Assembly: GCA_022841915.1 (NCBI GenBank)
Contig: JALHQN010000027.1
Coordinates: forward strand, 1 to 56,976
Length of the DNA stretch: 56,976 nucleotides
Origin: Burkholderiales bacterium
Lineage (GTDB): Bacteria; Pseudomonadota; Gammaproteobacteria; Burkholderiales; WYBJ01
Direction of reading: 5' to 3'
The notes under the pieces were generated by a model. The model saw nothing but the letters and a program-made list of their open reading frames with translations. It had not been told where the DNA came from and made no database searches. The position numbers and the translations under genes are program-made. Below, one piece after another: positions 8,062-18,190 of this stretch (its first letter is position 1; each line of letters starts with the position of its first letter).

Positions 8062-8787
8062 TCAGCGGGCAGAGCCGATGCGCGTCATTTCGCTTTCGAT
8101 CCACGCACGAACCTCGCCGATGAGCGCTTCGGTGTCCGCCGCTTGCGGATGGATCGGCGCGCCGATGCTGACAGTGATGGTGCCGGGATACTTGAAGAAA
8201 CCGTTCTTGGGCCACAACTGCCCGGCGTTGTGCGCGACCGGTACGACAGCCACCCCTGTCTTGCAGGCAAGCCACGCGCCGCCCGCGTGGTAATGGCCGC
8301 ATTCGCCAGGCTGTACGCGGGTGCCTTCGGGAAAGACGATGATCCAGAAGCCTTGATCCAGACGTCGCCGACCTTGGTCGAGCAAGCTGCGCAGCGCTCG
8401 GGTGCGCGCCGAGCGGTCGATGGTGATCGGGGACAACGTCGCGAGCCCCCAGCCGAAGAAGGGCAGCCATACCAGCCAGTGCTTGAGGACCATCACCTGC
8501 GGCGGAAACAGTTTCTGAAAGAAGAGCGTTTCCCACGCCGATTGATGCTTCGCCATGACGACGTAGGGCCCACCCGAAGGCACTTCACCCTGAATGCGGT
8601 AGTCGATCCGGCAGATGCTTCGAGCGAGTGCGACGATGAGATGCGACCATGAGGTCACGATGCGATAGCGCAGGCGCGCAGGCAGCGGCCAGACCAGCCA
8701 GGCAAGCAGCGCATAGGGCGGAGTGATGCATAGCGCGGTCAGGAAGAAGGCCGTCGATCGCAGCAGCACACCGAGGCGCGCCATCAC
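8062..8787 (-). CDS. 1-acylglycerol-3-phosphate O-acyltransferase (PlsC family)
   Basis: Acylates lysophosphatidate to phosphatidate at the inner membrane. The 241-residue product has N-terminal membrane helices (about 1-55), the acyltransferase motif I as KHQSAWET (His-X4-Glu, a frequent proteobacterial variant of HX4D), TIDRSART as motif II, and FPEGTRVQPGE as motif III. It ends with APIHPQAADTEALI. The order plsC-gmhB-glyS-glyQ is common in betaproteobacteria. Its start lies 12 nt from the gmhB stop, so co-transcription is likely. An assignment to plsC itself or to a paralogue cannot be settled by motif. Confidence 0.9.
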   Translation of the reverse strand: MMARLGVLLRSTAFFLTALCITPPYALLAWLVWPLPARLRYRIVTSWSHLIVALARSICRIDYRIQGEVPSGGPYVVMAKHQSAWETLFFQKLFPPQVMVLKHWLVWLPFFGWGLATLSPITIDRSARTRALRSLLDQGRRRLDQGFWIIVFPEGTRVQPGECGHYHAGGAWLACKTGVAVVPVAHNAGQLWPKNGFFKYPGTITVSIGAPIHPQAADTEALIGEVRAWIESEMTRIGSAR

Positions 8788-8799
8788 GGCACAGGCCGG

Positions 8800-9336
8800 T
8801 TAAGCAGCAACCAGTCGGCTGACGTAGGCAGCGAGGTCGTCGTAGATCTCGGTGCCCTCGGGTAGTCCGCCTTCCTTCAGCGTGATCTTGCCCTTGCCGG
8901 TGGTGACGAGGATCGACTGGGCACCGACCTCCTGCGCCGCCTGCAGGTCGCGCAGGGAGTCACCGACGACCGGTACACCCTTCATCTCGACGCCGAAGCG
9001 GCTTGCGATCTCGCGCAGCATGCCCGCTTTGGGCTTGCGGCATTCGCAATGTGCGTCGGCAGCATGCGGACAGAAGAAGATCGCATCGATGCGACCACCC
9101 ACCTGCCCCAACTGTCGCGTCATCTTGTCGTTGATCGCGTTGAAGGCCGCGATGTCGAGCAGACCACGCCCGATGCCCGACTGATTGGTTGCCACGGCGA
9201 TGCGGTAGCCGCGTTGATTGAGCGTCGCGATGGCCTCCAGGCTGCCCGCAATGGCGCGCCATTCCTCCGGTGTCTTGATGAAGCGATCGCTGTCATGATT
9301 GATCACCCCATCGCGATCGAGCACGATCAGCTTCAT
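8800..9336 (-). CDS. gmhB: D-glycero-beta-D-manno-heptose-1,7-bisphosphate 7-phosphatase
   Basis: Removes the C7 phosphate from heptose bisphosphate in ADP-heptose synthesis for the LPS core. The 178-residue HAD-family protein has the nucleophile motif VLDRDGVINHDS, ATNQSGIGRG, the zinc site CPHAADAHCECRKPKAG, and the Mg loop VVGDSLRDLQAA. The zinc loop separates GmhB from other HAD enzymes. The ATG overlaps the glyS stop by 4 bases. Confidence 0.94.
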   Translation of the reverse strand: MKLIVLDRDGVINHDSDRFIKTPEEWRAIAGSLEAIATLNQRGYRIAVATNQSGIGRGLLDIAAFNAINDKMTRQLGQVGGRIDAIFFCPHAADAHCECRKPKAGMLREIASRFGVEMKGVPVVGDSLRDLQAAQEVGAQSILVTTGKGKITLKEGGLPEGTEIYDDLAAYVSRLVAA

Positions 9337-11429
9337 GCGGGCAGCCGCGAGATGTTGGCGACGCGGTTCAAAAGATGGTTCAACTGATTGAGCAGGGCGA
9401 AGCGGTTGTTGCGCAACGCCTCTTCCGGCACGACGACACGGACATCGGTGAAGAAGCGGTCCACCGGCCCGCGCAAGCGGGCGAGGGCTTGCAGCGCTTC
9501 GGCAAACTGGTTGCTGCCCATGTGCGTCTGCACCAAGGGTGCCACTTCACACAACGCTGCATGCAGAGACTGCTCGGCGACTTCCTGCAGTAGCGCGGTG
9601 TCGACGGCGTGCGTGAGATCGGCGACTTTCTCTTTCGTGACGATGTTGCGTGAGCGCTTGTTCGCTTCGATGAGGCTGGCGGCCTCCGGCAGCGTGCGGA
9701 ATTGCTTGATGGCTTCGAGCCGCGGCACCAGTTGATCGATCGGCAGGTCGTGCTGCCGGTAGAGATCGAGCACCGATTCGGTTTCCTCGGGCGAATAACC
9801 AAGATCCCGGAAGTAGCCGAGCGCGCGATCGAGGACGAAGCCCACCAGATCGAAGGCGACGCTGTCGGACAAAGCCACGGCGTTTTGGAAGCCGTCGCGA
9901 GCCTTGGCCAGCACATCGTACAAGCCCAGCGGCAGGCGATACTCGACCAGGATGCGCAGCAGGCCCAGCGCGTGGCGGCGCAAGGCGAACGGATCCCGGT
10001 CGCCGGTGGGGATCAGGCCGATGCCATAGATGCCGACCAGGATGTCGAGCTTGTCCGCCATCGCGACCACCGCAGGAGCACCGCGCTCAGGCAGCGCGTC
10101 GGAGGCGAATCGAGGTCGATAGTGTTCTTCGATGGCTTGCCCGACTTCGGCGGCATCGCCGCCATGGATCGCATAGTAGCGGCCCATGATGCCTTGCAAC
10201 TCGGGGAATTCGCCCACCATGCCGGTCGCAAGATCCGCCTTGCACAGCAGCGCGGCGCGGTCGACCACCATGGCATCGACGTCGAGCTTGGCGGCAATGT
10301 ACGCGCTGAGGCTGCGCAGGCGCTGGACACGCTGACGCTGGGAGCCGAGCTTGTTGTGATAGACCATGCGCTCCAGTTCGGCGAGACGCTGCTCGAGGGG
10401 CGTCTTCTTGTCCTGCTCGAAAAAGAAGCGGGCATCGGCAAGCCGCGGGCGCACCACGCGCTGGTTGCCGTTGACGATGTTGGCGGGATCGTCGAGCCGC
10501 ATGTTGCTCACGATCAGGAACGCCGACAGCAGATTGCCGGAGCGGTCCAGCAGCGGAAAGTATTTCTGGTTCTGGCGCATGGTCAGCATCAGGCACTCCT
10601 GCGGCACTTGCAGGAACTCGGCATCGAATCGCCCCACGTAGACGCTGGGATATTCGACCAAGGCCGTCACCTCGTCGAGCAGGCTCTCCGGATCGGAGAG
10701 CACGGCTTCGAGGGCGCGTGCGTGATCGTGCAGTTGGCGGGAGATGTCTGCGCGGCGCTCGCTGAAGCTTGCGACCACCCTGCCTTCGTCCGCCAGGCGT
10801 TGCTCGTATTGCTCGGCATGATCGAGCGTGATCTCGGCCTTGCCCTGGAAGCGGTGGCCACGAGTGGTGCGGCCGCTCTCGATGCCGAGGACCTTGCCCG
10901 GCACGACGCGCTCGCCGTGCAGCATGACGAACCCATGGACGGGGCGCACGAATTGGGCCTCGCCCGCGCCCCAACGCATCACCTTCGGGATGGGCAGCTT
11001 CTTCAGCGCCTCGGCAAGGAGCGTCGCGAGATGCTGGTCGAGCGCTTCACCGGGTTTCTTGGAGCGGAAGGCGAAGTGCTCCGCCTTGCCGTCGCGTACG
11101 CGCTCGAGCGCATCGACATCGACGCCGCACGAGCGGGCGAATCCGGCTAGCGCCGGCGTCGGTTTGCCGCTTGCGTCCATGCCGGCCTGCACCGAAGGGC
11201 CTTTGCGGACGACTTCGCGTTCTTCCTGCTGCGCGAGGATCGCAGGGAATCGGACCGCCAATCGGCGGGGGGTCGCGAAGTCGACGTGAGGCGCCGCCCC
11301 GTCGGGGATGAAGCCAGCGCCCGCCAATCCTGCACGCAGATGTTCGCCTAGCGATGTGCTCAGGCGCTGCAGCGCTTTGGGGGGCAGCTCTTCGCAGAGC
11401 AACTCGATCAACAGTGATTCGGGTTTCAT
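9333..11429 (-). CDS. glyS: Glycine--tRNA ligase beta subunit
   Basis: Beta chain of the alpha2beta2 glycyl-tRNA synthetase; it supplies tRNA recognition and an HD-like domain. I set the start at ATG 11429 ([20 protein letters not shown]), the standard GlyS N-terminus, giving 698 residues. The frame is open another 114 codons upstream, but that part is a shadow of glyQ. Typical blocks include [57 protein letters not shown] and [17 protein letters not shown]. The ATG overlaps the glyQ stop as ATGA, so the subunits are translationally coupled. Confidence 0.97.
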   Translation of the reverse strand: MKPESLLIELLCEELPPKALQRLSTSLGEHLRAGLAGAGFIPDGAAPHVDFATPRRLAVRFPAILAQQEEREVVRKGPSVQAGMDASGKPTPALAGFARSCGVDVDALERVRDGKAEHFAFRSKKPGEALDQHLATLLAEALKKLPIPKVMRWGAGEAQFVRPVHGFVMLHGERVVPGKVLGIESGRTTRGHRFQGKAEITLDHAEQYEQRLADEGRVVASFSERRADISRQLHDHARALEAVLSDPESLLDEVTALVEYPSVYVGRFDAEFLQVPQECLMLTMRQNQKYFPLLDRSGNLLSAFLIVSNMRLDDPANIVNGNQRVVRPRLADARFFFEQDKKTPLEQRLAELERMVYHNKLGSQRQRVQRLRSLSAYIAAKLDVDAMVVDRAALLCKADLATGMVGEFPELQGIMGRYYAIHGGDAAEVGQAIEEHYRPRFASDALPERGAPAVVAMADKLDILVGIYGIGLIPTGDRDPFALRRHALGLLRILVEYRLPLGLYDVLAKARDGFQNAVALSDSVAFDLVGFVLDRALGYFRDLGYSPEETESVLDLYRQHDLPIDQLVPRLEAIKQFRTLPEAASLIEANKRSRNIVTKEKVADLTHAVDTALLQEVAEQSLHAALCEVAPLVQTHMGSNQFAEALQALARLRGPVDRFFTDVRVVVPEEALRNNRFALLNQLNHLLNRVANISRLPA

Positions 11430-12307
11430 CGCGCACTCCCGCCGAGCATCGGAAAGCCAAGCCGTTCGCGCGACTCGTAGTAGCTCTTGGCCACGGCTCG
11501 CGCCAGCGTGCGAACCCGGCCGATATAGGCTGCGCGCTCGGTGACCGAGATGGCGCCCCGTGCGTCCAGCAAGTTGAACGTGTGCGAGCACTTCATGACC
11601 AGCTCGTAGCCGGGCAAGGGCAGGCCTTCTTCCAGCAGACGGCTTGCCTGCCGCTCGTAGTCGGTGAACTGCTGAAAGAGCCAGGCGGTGTCCGCCAGTT
11701 CGAAGTTGTAGCGGGACTGCTCGACTTCGTTCTGATGGTAGACGTCGCCGTAAGTCACGCCCGGTGTCCAAACGAGGTCGAACAGGCTGTCCTTGCCCTG
11801 CAGATACATCGCGAGGCGTTCGAGGCCATACGTGATTTCACCTGCAACCGGTCGGCATGCGATGCCGCCGACTTCCTGGAAATAGGTGAACTGCGTCACC
11901 TCCATGCCGTTGAGCCATACCTCCCATCCGAGTCCCCAGGCACCGAGGGTCGGCGATTCCCAATCGTCTTCTACGAAGCGAATGTCGTTGCGCTGCAAGT
12001 CGATGCCCAGTGCTGCCAGCGAACCCAGGTAGAGATCCTGGAACGCCGCCGGCGAGGGCTTCATGATGACTTGATACTGATAGTAGTGCTGCAGGCGGTT
12101 GGGATTCTCGCCGTAGCGTCCGTCCTTGGGCCGGCGCGAGGGCTGCACGTAGGCGGCATTCCAGGGCTCGGGGCCGATCGCGCGCAGGAAGGTCGCGGTA
12201 TGAAACGTGCCCGCGCCGACTTCCATGTCGTACGGCTGCAGCAGGGCGCAGCCCTGCTTGTCCCAGTAGTGCTCCAGCGTGAGGATGATTTGCTGAAAAC
12301 TCAGCAT
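11426..12307 (-). CDS. glyQ: Glycine--tRNA ligase alpha subunit
   Basis: Catalytic alpha chain of bacterial glycyl-tRNA synthetase. The 293-residue product opens with [20 protein letters not shown] and carries [60 protein letters not shown] and the C-terminal [14 protein letters not shown], all diagnostic. It precedes glyS with a 4-bp overlap. Confidence 0.98.
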   Translation of the reverse strand: MLSFQQIILTLEHYWDKQGCALLQPYDMEVGAGTFHTATFLRAIGPEPWNAAYVQPSRRPKDGRYGENPNRLQHYYQYQVIMKPSPAAFQDLYLGSLAALGIDLQRNDIRFVEDDWESPTLGAWGLGWEVWLNGMEVTQFTYFQEVGGIACRPVAGEITYGLERLAMYLQGKDSLFDLVWTPGVTYGDVYHQNEVEQSRYNFELADTAWLFQQFTDYERQASRLLEEGLPLPGYELVMKCSHTFNLLDARGAISVTERAAYIGRVRTLARAVAKSYYESRERLGFPMLGGSAR

Positions 12308-12407
12308 GAAAGGCTCGATCTGTCAGAGAGGTGGAAGTAAGTGAAGAATTCTACCGGGTTCCATCGTCGCGGCGCACCTGCGAGCAGGGCGCGCTATACC
12401 CGATTGC

Positions 12408-13898
12408 TCAGTGCTTAGCGGCAAGCCTTGCGCGCAGCGCCGGTATGCCGAATGCTGCCAGCAGCATCAAGCCTCCGAACGCGATCGCGGGCAAGTTGCC
12501 GAATCGTACATAGGGCGTTGCGCCGGTGTAGCCGCGGACTTGCGCCTCCACCGATTCGGTCTTGAACGTCGCGGCCGAGGCGACGACGTTGCCGCGCGGA
12601 TCGACGACGGCAGTCATCCCGGTATTGGTCGATCGCAGCATGAAGCGCCCGGTTTCGAGCGATCGCATCTGCGCGATCTGCAAGTGTTGCATGGGCGCGA
12701 TCGAATCGCCGAACCAGGCGACGTTGCTGACGTTGACGAGCAGCGTCGCTGCGGGCAGCTGACGGATGATCTCTTCGCCGAACGCATCCTCGTAGCAGAT
12801 GTTGATGGCGACGCGCTGACCGGCCACTTCGAGCGGCTGCTGTGTGATCGCACCGCGTGAGAAGTCGGTCAGCGGAATCGCCAGCGAGTTGACGATCGGT
12901 GCCAGCAAAGGCCGCAGCGGGATGAACTCGCCGAACGGCACCAGATGCGACTTGCGGTAGGTTTGCGAAGGCGATGCGCCGATGCTGACGACACTGTTGA
13001 AGTAGCCCCGGTCTTCGCCGCGTTCCGGGAGCCCGATCAGAACATCGGCGCCATGAGCGCGCGCGTGCTGCGCGATGCGCTGCAGGAACTCAGGCGGGAC
13101 TTCTTGCAGGAACAACGGCACCGCAGTTTCGGGAAGGATGATCAGGCGCGCATTCGAAGCCTGCACCATGGCATCGTACAACTGCAGCGTGGACAGCAGT
13201 TGTTCCGGTCGCCATTTCATGCTCTGCGGCACGTTGCCCTGCAACAGGCTCACCGTCAGCGGCTCGCCCTCGGGGGTCGTCCATTGCACGGTCTTGAAAC
13301 CGCCGGCGACCAGCCACAACGCCAGCAAGCCCAGCGCGGGTCGCCAAGCAAGGCTGCGCCAGCGACCGACGGTGTGCCGCGCCAGTCCGGCCGAGAGCAC
13401 CGTTGCCAGACCCACCAGGTACAGTCCGCCGATGGGAGCGAGTCCGGCAAGCGGGCTGCCGGGCGCTTGCGAGTAGCCGATGGCAAGCCAAGGGAAGCCG
13501 GTGAGCAACCAGCCGCGTATCCACTCCGTCACGATCCAGGCCGCCGGGAAGACGACGAGCCGGCGTACGACGGGCGCCTCGATGCGCGCGGCAAGTGCCA
13601 TCGTGCAGGCGGGAAACAAGGCAAGATAGGCGCAGAAGAGTAGGGTGACCCCGGCTGCCACAGGCGCAGGCATCGCGCCGAAGTCGTGCAAGCTCACATA
13701 GACCCAAGACACCCCGGCCAGGAAATGCCCCAAGCCGAAGGCGAAGCCGAGCTTGAATCCGTTGTGCGGTGTGCGTCGTGTTTCGATCAACGCCAGCAGC
13801 AGCGCAAGCGTGACGACCGGGAGCAAGAACAGATAGAGCGGCGCGAAGCCGGCGACGGTCAACGCACCGAGCAGGAATGCGCCTGCGAGCTGTATCAA
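12408..13898 (-). CDS. lnt: Apolipoprotein N-acyltransferase
   Basis: Adds the third acyl chain to the N-terminal Cys of lipoproteins in the inner membrane. The product has about eight N-terminal helices and a C-terminal nitrilase domain with the catalytic triad visible: Glu in IILPETAVPLF, Lys in YRKSHLVPFGEF and Cys in NICYEDAFGEE. The frame is open to 14105, but the upstream codons belong to the corC shadow. The best start is TTG 13898 (LIQLAGAFLLGAL), preceded by AGGA, giving 496 residues, close to the normal 500-510. The placement after corC is the conserved ybeY-corC-lnt order. Confidence 0.94.
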   Translation of the reverse strand: MIQLAGAFLLGALTVAGFAPLYLFLLPVVTLALLLALIETRRTPHNGFKLGFAFGLGHFLAGVSWVYVSLHDFGAMPAPVAAGVTLLFCAYLALFPACTMALAARIEAPVVRRLVVFPAAWIVTEWIRGWLLTGFPWLAIGYSQAPGSPLAGLAPIGGLYLVGLATVLSAGLARHTVGRWRSLAWRPALGLLALWLVAGGFKTVQWTTPEGEPLTVSLLQGNVPQSMKWRPEQLLSTLQLYDAMVQASNARLIILPETAVPLFLQEVPPEFLQRIAQHARAHGADVLIGLPERGEDRGYFNSVVSIGASPSQTYRKSHLVPFGEFIPLRPLLAPIVNSLAIPLTDFSRGAITQQPLEVAGQRVAINICYEDAFGEEIIRQLPAATLLVNVSNVAWFGDSIAPMQHLQIAQMRSLETGRFMLRSTNTGMTAVVDPRGNVVASAATFKTESVEAQVRGYTGATPYVRFGNLPAIAFGGLMLLAAFGIPALRARLAAKH

Positions 13899-13998
13899 TG
13901 TGCGTCCTGTGAAGCTGCGATGACCATCGGGCGGCGATCGAACTCGACGTCCGACGTATCCTGGCGCAACGTGCGTCGCTGCTCCATCAGGAGCTTCA

Positions 13999-14850
13999 CT
14001 ACTGCTCGACAGGCGCAGCCTTCGCGCTCTGTGGCAGGCGTTCGATCTCCAGCAGATGCAGCCTGCGGCTGTCCGCACGCAGTACGCGTATCGCCAGCTC
14101 TGCAATCCGAATCTCCTCGCCGCGCTTGGGCAGGCGGCCGAACTCGTGGATCACCAGTCCGCCGACGGTATCGAAATCCTCGTCGCTGAACGACGTGCCG
14201 AGCGCGGCATTGAAGTCGGCGATTTCGGTCAGCGCCTTGACCCGGTACTGGCCCGCTCTGTCCTGGACGATGTTGTCGTCGTCTTCGTCGTAGTCGTGCT
14301 CGTCCTCGATCTCGCCGACGATCTGCTCCAGAACGTCCTCGATCGTGAGCAACCCGGCCACTCCGCCGTATTCATCGACGACGATCGCCATGTGATTGCG
14401 GTTGGAGCGGAACTCCTTCAATAGCACGTTGAGCCGCTTCGACTCGGGGATGAATACGGCTGGGCGCAGCATGTCGCGCACATTGAACTCTTCCTCGCCG
14501 GCGTAGAAGCGCAGCAGATCCTTGGCCAGCAGGATCCCGATCACGTCGTCCTTGTTGTCGCCGACGACCGGAAAACGGGAATGGCCGGTCTGGATGACGA
14601 GCGGAATGAAGCGATCGGGCGGTTCCTTGACGTCGATGACCTCCATTTGCGAGCGCGGCACCATGATGTCTCGGGCTTGCAGTTCGGAGACTTGCAGCAC
14701 GCCTTCGATCATGGACAAGGCATCGGCATCGAGAAGGTTGCGCTGGAAGGAGGTATGCAGCAGGGACACCAGTTGCTCTCGATCGCCGGGTTCGCGCATC
14801 AGCAGCGCGCCCAGGCGATCGAGAAAGGAATGGCCGTTCGATTCGCTCAT
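13999..14850 (-). CDS. corC: HlyC/CorC family transporter-associated protein (CorC/YbeX)
   Basis: A cytoplasmic CBS-pair protein linked to Mg2+/Co2+ homeostasis and, in E. coli YbeX, to ribosome health. The 283-residue product has no membrane segment. It shows the start of the first CBS domain at RDIMVPRSQMEVIDV, the second with NHMAIVVDEYGGVAGLLTIE, an acidic linker EIEDEHDYDEDDDN, and a C-terminal CorC_HlyC domain (FDTVGGLVIHEFGRLPKRGE). It sits in the phoH-ybeY-corC-lnt operon. Confidence 0.94.
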   Translation of the reverse strand: MSESNGHSFLDRLGALLMREPGDREQLVSLLHTSFQRNLLDADALSMIEGVLQVSELQARDIMVPRSQMEVIDVKEPPDRFIPLVIQTGHSRFPVVGDNKDDVIGILLAKDLLRFYAGEEEFNVRDMLRPAVFIPESKRLNVLLKEFRSNRNHMAIVVDEYGGVAGLLTIEDVLEQIVGEIEDEHDYDEDDDNIVQDRAGQYRVKALTEIADFNAALGTSFSDEDFDTVGGLVIHEFGRLPKRGEEIRIAELAIRVLRADSRRLHLLEIERLPQSAKAAPVEQ

Positions 14851-14890
14851 GGTCTTTAGGAAGGGTGTGTGGTATGCGAAGGGTGCTGTG

Positions 14891-15373
14891 TCATGCGGTC
14901 GTGCTTTGGTAGGGATTCGGGAAGCCGAGCTTCTTCAGGATCGCGATCTCTCTGGCCTCCATGGCCTCGGCTTCGTCTTGCTCCTCGTGGTCGTGTCCCT
15001 GCAAGTGCAGCAGGCCGTGCACGAGCAAATGCGCGTAGTGAGCTTCGAGAGGCTTCGCCTGGCTGCGGGCTTCGCGGGCGACGATCGGGGCGCAGAGCGC
15101 GATGTCGCCGCTAAGCGGCTTGCCTTGGTCATAGACGAAGGTCAGCACATTGGTCGCGTAGTCGCGATTGCGAAATTGCTTGTTCAGCATCCGGCCCTCG
15201 CGCGCACCCACGATCCTCACCGTGACGTGGGCGTGTCGGCGCAAGGCCGCCGCCGCCCAGGCTCGCAGCTTGCGTCGGTTCGGGATGCCGAGCGCGTTGC
15301 AGGCCGTCTGCAGCGTGAACACGAGCTTAGGAGTGCGCTTTGTCGGCGCGCTCTCGATGTGTTTCGTAGGCAT
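14891..15373 (-). CDS. ybeY: Endoribonuclease YbeY (16S rRNA 3' maturation)
   Basis: A zinc-dependent single-strand endoribonuclease used in 16S rRNA maturation and ribosome quality control. The 160-residue product ends with the metal motif HGLLHLQGHDHE, matching HGxLHLxGxDH. RNRDYATNVLTFVYD is the other conserved block. It overlaps the end of phoH by 47 bases if ATG 15373 is used. The family core begins at KLVFTLQ, so a GTG inside that stretch could be the true start, but neither has a clear ribosome site. Confidence 0.93.
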   Translation of the reverse strand: MPTKHIESAPTKRTPKLVFTLQTACNALGIPNRRKLRAWAAAALRRHAHVTVRIVGAREGRMLNKQFRNRDYATNVLTFVYDQGKPLSGDIALCAPIVAREARSQAKPLEAHYAHLLVHGLLHLQGHDHEEQDEAEAMEAREIAILKKLGFPNPYQSTTA

Positions 15374-16310
15374 TGACGATGCGTTGGACCAGCGGATGAC
15401 GGACGACGTCCGCGCTTTCGAACAGCGTGAACGCGATGCCTTCGATATTCGCGAGCACTTCGCGCGCCTCCACCAGCCCGCTTTTTTGTCCGCGTGCGAG
15501 GTCGATCTGGGTCACGTCGCCGGTGATCACGGCCTTGGTGCCGAATCCCATCCGGGTCAGGAACATCTTCATTTGCTCGGGGGTGGTGTTCTGCGCTTCA
15601 TCGAGAATGATGAACGAATGGTTCAACGTGCGCCCGCGCATGAAGGCGAGCGGTGCGATCTCGATGGCGCTGCGTTCGAAGAGCCGTGCAACCTTGTCGA
15701 ACCCCATCAGGTCGTAGAGCGCGTCGTACAGCGGCCGCAGATAGGGATCGACCTTCTGCGCCATGTCTCCGGGCAGAAAGCCGAGCCGCTCTCCGGCTTC
15801 CACCGCCGGACGCACCAGAACGATGCGCTTTACCCGATCGCGTTCCAGCGCGTCGACGGCGCAGGCCACCGCGAGGTAGGTCTTGCCGGTGCCGGCCGGG
15901 CCGATGGCGAAGGTGATGTCGTGGCTTTGGATCTGCTGCAGGTATTGGATCTGCCGCGGCGTGCGTCCGCGCAGATCGCCCTTGCGGGTCATCAGCGTGA
16001 TCGACTCGCTCAGCTCGCCGGCAGGGTCGTGCTGGCGCACTTCGACCAATCCCAGTTGCACATCGTCGGGATCGACATGGTGACCCGCTTGTGCATAGAG
16101 CCGCTCGAGTGCCTGCACGCCCTGAGCCGTGCGCTCAGGCAGGCCGGACAACCGGAAATTCTCGCCGCGGCGAGAAATGGTGATCTCGAGTGCGGACTCT
16201 ATGGATCGCAGGTTTTCATCCAACGCACCGCAAAGGTTCGCCAGGCGTTGGTTATCGACCGGGGTGAAGCTGATTTCGACCGACTTGGCTCTCAATGAGG
16301 GTATGAGCAC
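15327..16310 (-). CDS. phoH: PhoH-like ATPase (YbeZ)
   Basis: A cytoplasmic P-loop ATPase/helicase-like protein that partners YbeY in RNA processing. The 327-residue product has Walker A FAIGPAGTGKTYLA, the acidic Walker B block SFIILDEAQNTTPEQMKMFL, and GFGTKAVITGDVTQIDL. The start is GTG 16310 (reading LIPSLRAKSVEISF), with no strong ribosome site, so the exact N-terminus is uncertain. It heads the ybeY-corC-lnt run. Confidence 0.93.
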   Translation of the reverse strand: MLIPSLRAKSVEISFTPVDNQRLANLCGALDENLRSIESALEITISRRGENFRLSGLPERTAQGVQALERLYAQAGHHVDPDDVQLGLVEVRQHDPAGELSESITLMTRKGDLRGRTPRQIQYLQQIQSHDITFAIGPAGTGKTYLAVACAVDALERDRVKRIVLVRPAVEAGERLGFLPGDMAQKVDPYLRPLYDALYDLMGFDKVARLFERSAIEIAPLAFMRGRTLNHSFIILDEAQNTTPEQMKMFLTRMGFGTKAVITGDVTQIDLARGQKSGLVEAREVLANIEGIAFTLFESADVVRHPLVQRIVNAYETHRERADKAHS

Positions 16311-16430
16311 CGAAAAAAGAGGATGAGGTCATTTTCGGAGATTTCCGTCGGATCAGCAAGCGCACGACCGGCGCGACGGGCGCGACCGCATCAGCGCATC
16401 GTTCATGCCCGCGGGTTTTGCGGCAAGGAA

Positions 16431-17750
16431 TCAGATGCGTCCGCGCAGCGAGTGCGGCAACGCTTGCGTGATCACCAGATCGACGAAGCGCCCGATCAGC
16501 GCATCGGGGCCGGCGAAGTTGACCACGCGATTGTTGTCGGTGCGACCGCTCAGCTCGCGGACATCCTTGCGGGCGTGATTGTCGACCAGCACGCGTTGGC
16601 GCGTGCCCACCATGGCGGCGCTGATCTGGTGCGCCTGTGCTTCGACGACGCTCTGCAAGCGCTGTAGGCGGGCGAGCTTCACGTCGGCCGGCGTGTCGTC
16701 TTCGAGGTTCGCGGCGGGCGTTCCGGGGCGGGGGCTGTAAATGAAGCTGAAGCTCGAATCGAAGCCGACGTCTTCGATGAGGCGCATGGTTGCCTCGAAA
16801 TCCGCCTCGGTCTCGCCGGGAAAGCCGACGATGAAATCCGATGACAGGCAGATATCCGGACGCGCTTTGCGCAGCCGCTTGATGATGGACTTGTACTCGA
16901 GCGCCGTGTATCCGCGCTTCATCGCGGCGAGTATGCGATCCGATCCGGACTGCACGGGCAGGTGGACGTGACTGACGAGTTTCGGAGAAACGGTGTAGGC
17001 ATCGATCAGACGCTGCGTGAACTCCTTGGGGTGCGAGGTCGTGAAGCGTATGCGCTCGATGCCCGGAATCTCCGCGACGTATTCGAGCATCAGCGCAAAA
17101 TCGCCCAGATCGCCGTCGGACAGCTTGCCTCGCCAGGCGTTCACGTTCTGCCCCAGCAGCGTGATCTCCTTGACCCCCTGCGCGGCCAGCACGGCGACTT
17201 CCGTGAGCACATCGTCGAGCGGGCGCGATACCTCTTCGCCGCGGGTATAGGGAACCACGCAGAAGGTGCAGTACTTGCTGCACCCTTCCATGATCGAGAC
17301 GAAGGCGCGCACTCCTTCCACGCGGGCGGGCGGCAGGTGGTCGAACTTTTCGATCTCGGGAAAGGAGATGTCGACCTGCGGCTTGCCTGTGCTCAGACGC
17401 TGTTCGATCAAGGCCGGCAGGCGATGCAAGGTCTGAGGGCCGAACACCATGTCGACATAGGGCGCACGGGCGACGATCTGCGCCCCTTCCTGGCTCGCCA
17501 CGCATCCGCCCACGCCGATCAGCAAGCCGGGTCGCGCGAGCTTCAGCGTCTTGACCCGGCCCAGGTCGTGGAAGACGCGCTCCTGCGCCTTGTCGCGCAC
17601 CGAGCAGGTGTTGAACAGAATGACGTCGGCTTCGTTCGGGTCGTCGGTCGGGACCATGCCGCGCTCGACACGCAGCACGTCGGCCATCTTGTCCGAGTCG
17701 TACTCGTTCATCTGACAGCCGAAGGTGCGAATATAGACTTTGGTTGCCAT
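16431..17750 (-). CDS. miaB: tRNA-2-methylthio-N6-dimethylallyladenosine synthase
   Basis: A radical-SAM methylthiotransferase that completes ms2i6A37 in tRNAs reading UNN codons. The 439-residue product has the N-terminal UPF0004 domain with the three auxiliary-cluster cysteines ([34 protein letters not shown]). The radical-SAM CX3CX2C motif is [18 protein letters not shown], and a C-terminal TRAM domain is seen at [14 protein letters not shown]. MiaB rather than RimO or MtaB is supported by [17 protein letters not shown] and by proximity to phoH/ybeY. Confidence 0.96.
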   Translation of the reverse strand: MATKVYIRTFGCQMNEYDSDKMADVLRVERGMVPTDDPNEADVILFNTCSVRDKAQERVFHDLGRVKTLKLARPGLLIGVGGCVASQEGAQIVARAPYVDMVFGPQTLHRLPALIEQRLSTGKPQVDISFPEIEKFDHLPPARVEGVRAFVSIMEGCSKYCTFCVVPYTRGEEVSRPLDDVLTEVAVLAAQGVKEITLLGQNVNAWRGKLSDGDLGDFALMLEYVAEIPGIERIRFTTSHPKEFTQRLIDAYTVSPKLVSHVHLPVQSGSDRILAAMKRGYTALEYKSIIKRLRKARPDICLSSDFIVGFPGETEADFEATMRLIEDVGFDSSFSFIYSPRPGTPAANLEDDTPADVKLARLQRLQSVVEAQAHQISAAMVGTRQRVLVDNHARKDVRELSGRTDNNRVVNFAGPDALIGRFVDLVITQALPHSLRGRI

Positions 17751-17784
17751 GACGTTGCGGTGCGGGATCGAGGATGCCGACGCT

Positions 17785-18159
17785 TCAGCGCTTCGCTTCG
17801 TCCAGGCGCTTCTGCTCGTGAGGGGTGAGCAGATAGATGCGCATGACCGAGCCGGTGTTGTCCGTGGTGTAGACCACGTCGGCCGACGCAGGCAGGTAGC
17901 CGGGCAGGATCATGCGGTTGTGGGTGTCGAAGATAACGGCGCCGGGAGCCAGCCGCCGCTTCTCGTCGCCCAACACCACGAACGGATTCTCGTAGCCCGT
18001 GAGCAGCGCGCGCTTGCCGGCAGGCGGGATGAACCTGAGTTGGGCCCATGCAGGTTGCAGCGAGCCTGCCACCAGCACGGCGGCGAACAGCGCATTGACG
18101 ATACCGCCGGACAACGAGCGTAAACGTGTCACGATCAGGGCCTTGCTCCGGGTGGGCAA
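17785..18159 (-). CDS. Secreted hypothetical protein
   Basis: I do not recognise the family. The 124-residue product has an N-terminal basic stretch, a hydrophobic core ([17 protein letters not shown]) and a likely signal-peptidase site at PAWAQ, so it is probably periplasmic. The mature part (about 85 residues) contains [20 protein letters not shown] and [20 protein letters not shown] and lacks cysteines. A shorter start (GTG at VTRLRSL) is possible. It lies between a tRNA gene and miaB on the same strand, 34 bases upstream of miaB. Codon use matches neighbouring genes. Confidence 0.72.
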   Translation of the reverse strand: MPTRSKALIVTRLRSLSGGIVNALFAAVLVAGSLQPAWAQLRFIPPAGKRALLTGYENPFVVLGDEKRRLAPGAVIFDTHNRMILPGYLPASADVVYTTDNTGSVMRIYLLTPHEQKRLDEAKR

Positions 18160-18190
18160 GCGCCGGCGCTCGAGACGCCAGCCGGCTTGC

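Noticed and set aside
11430-11771. N-terminal 114-codon extension of glyS
   Set aside because: Arg/Ala-rich low-complexity reading antisense-frame to glyQ; the family N-terminus begins at ATG 11429, coupled to the glyQ stop.
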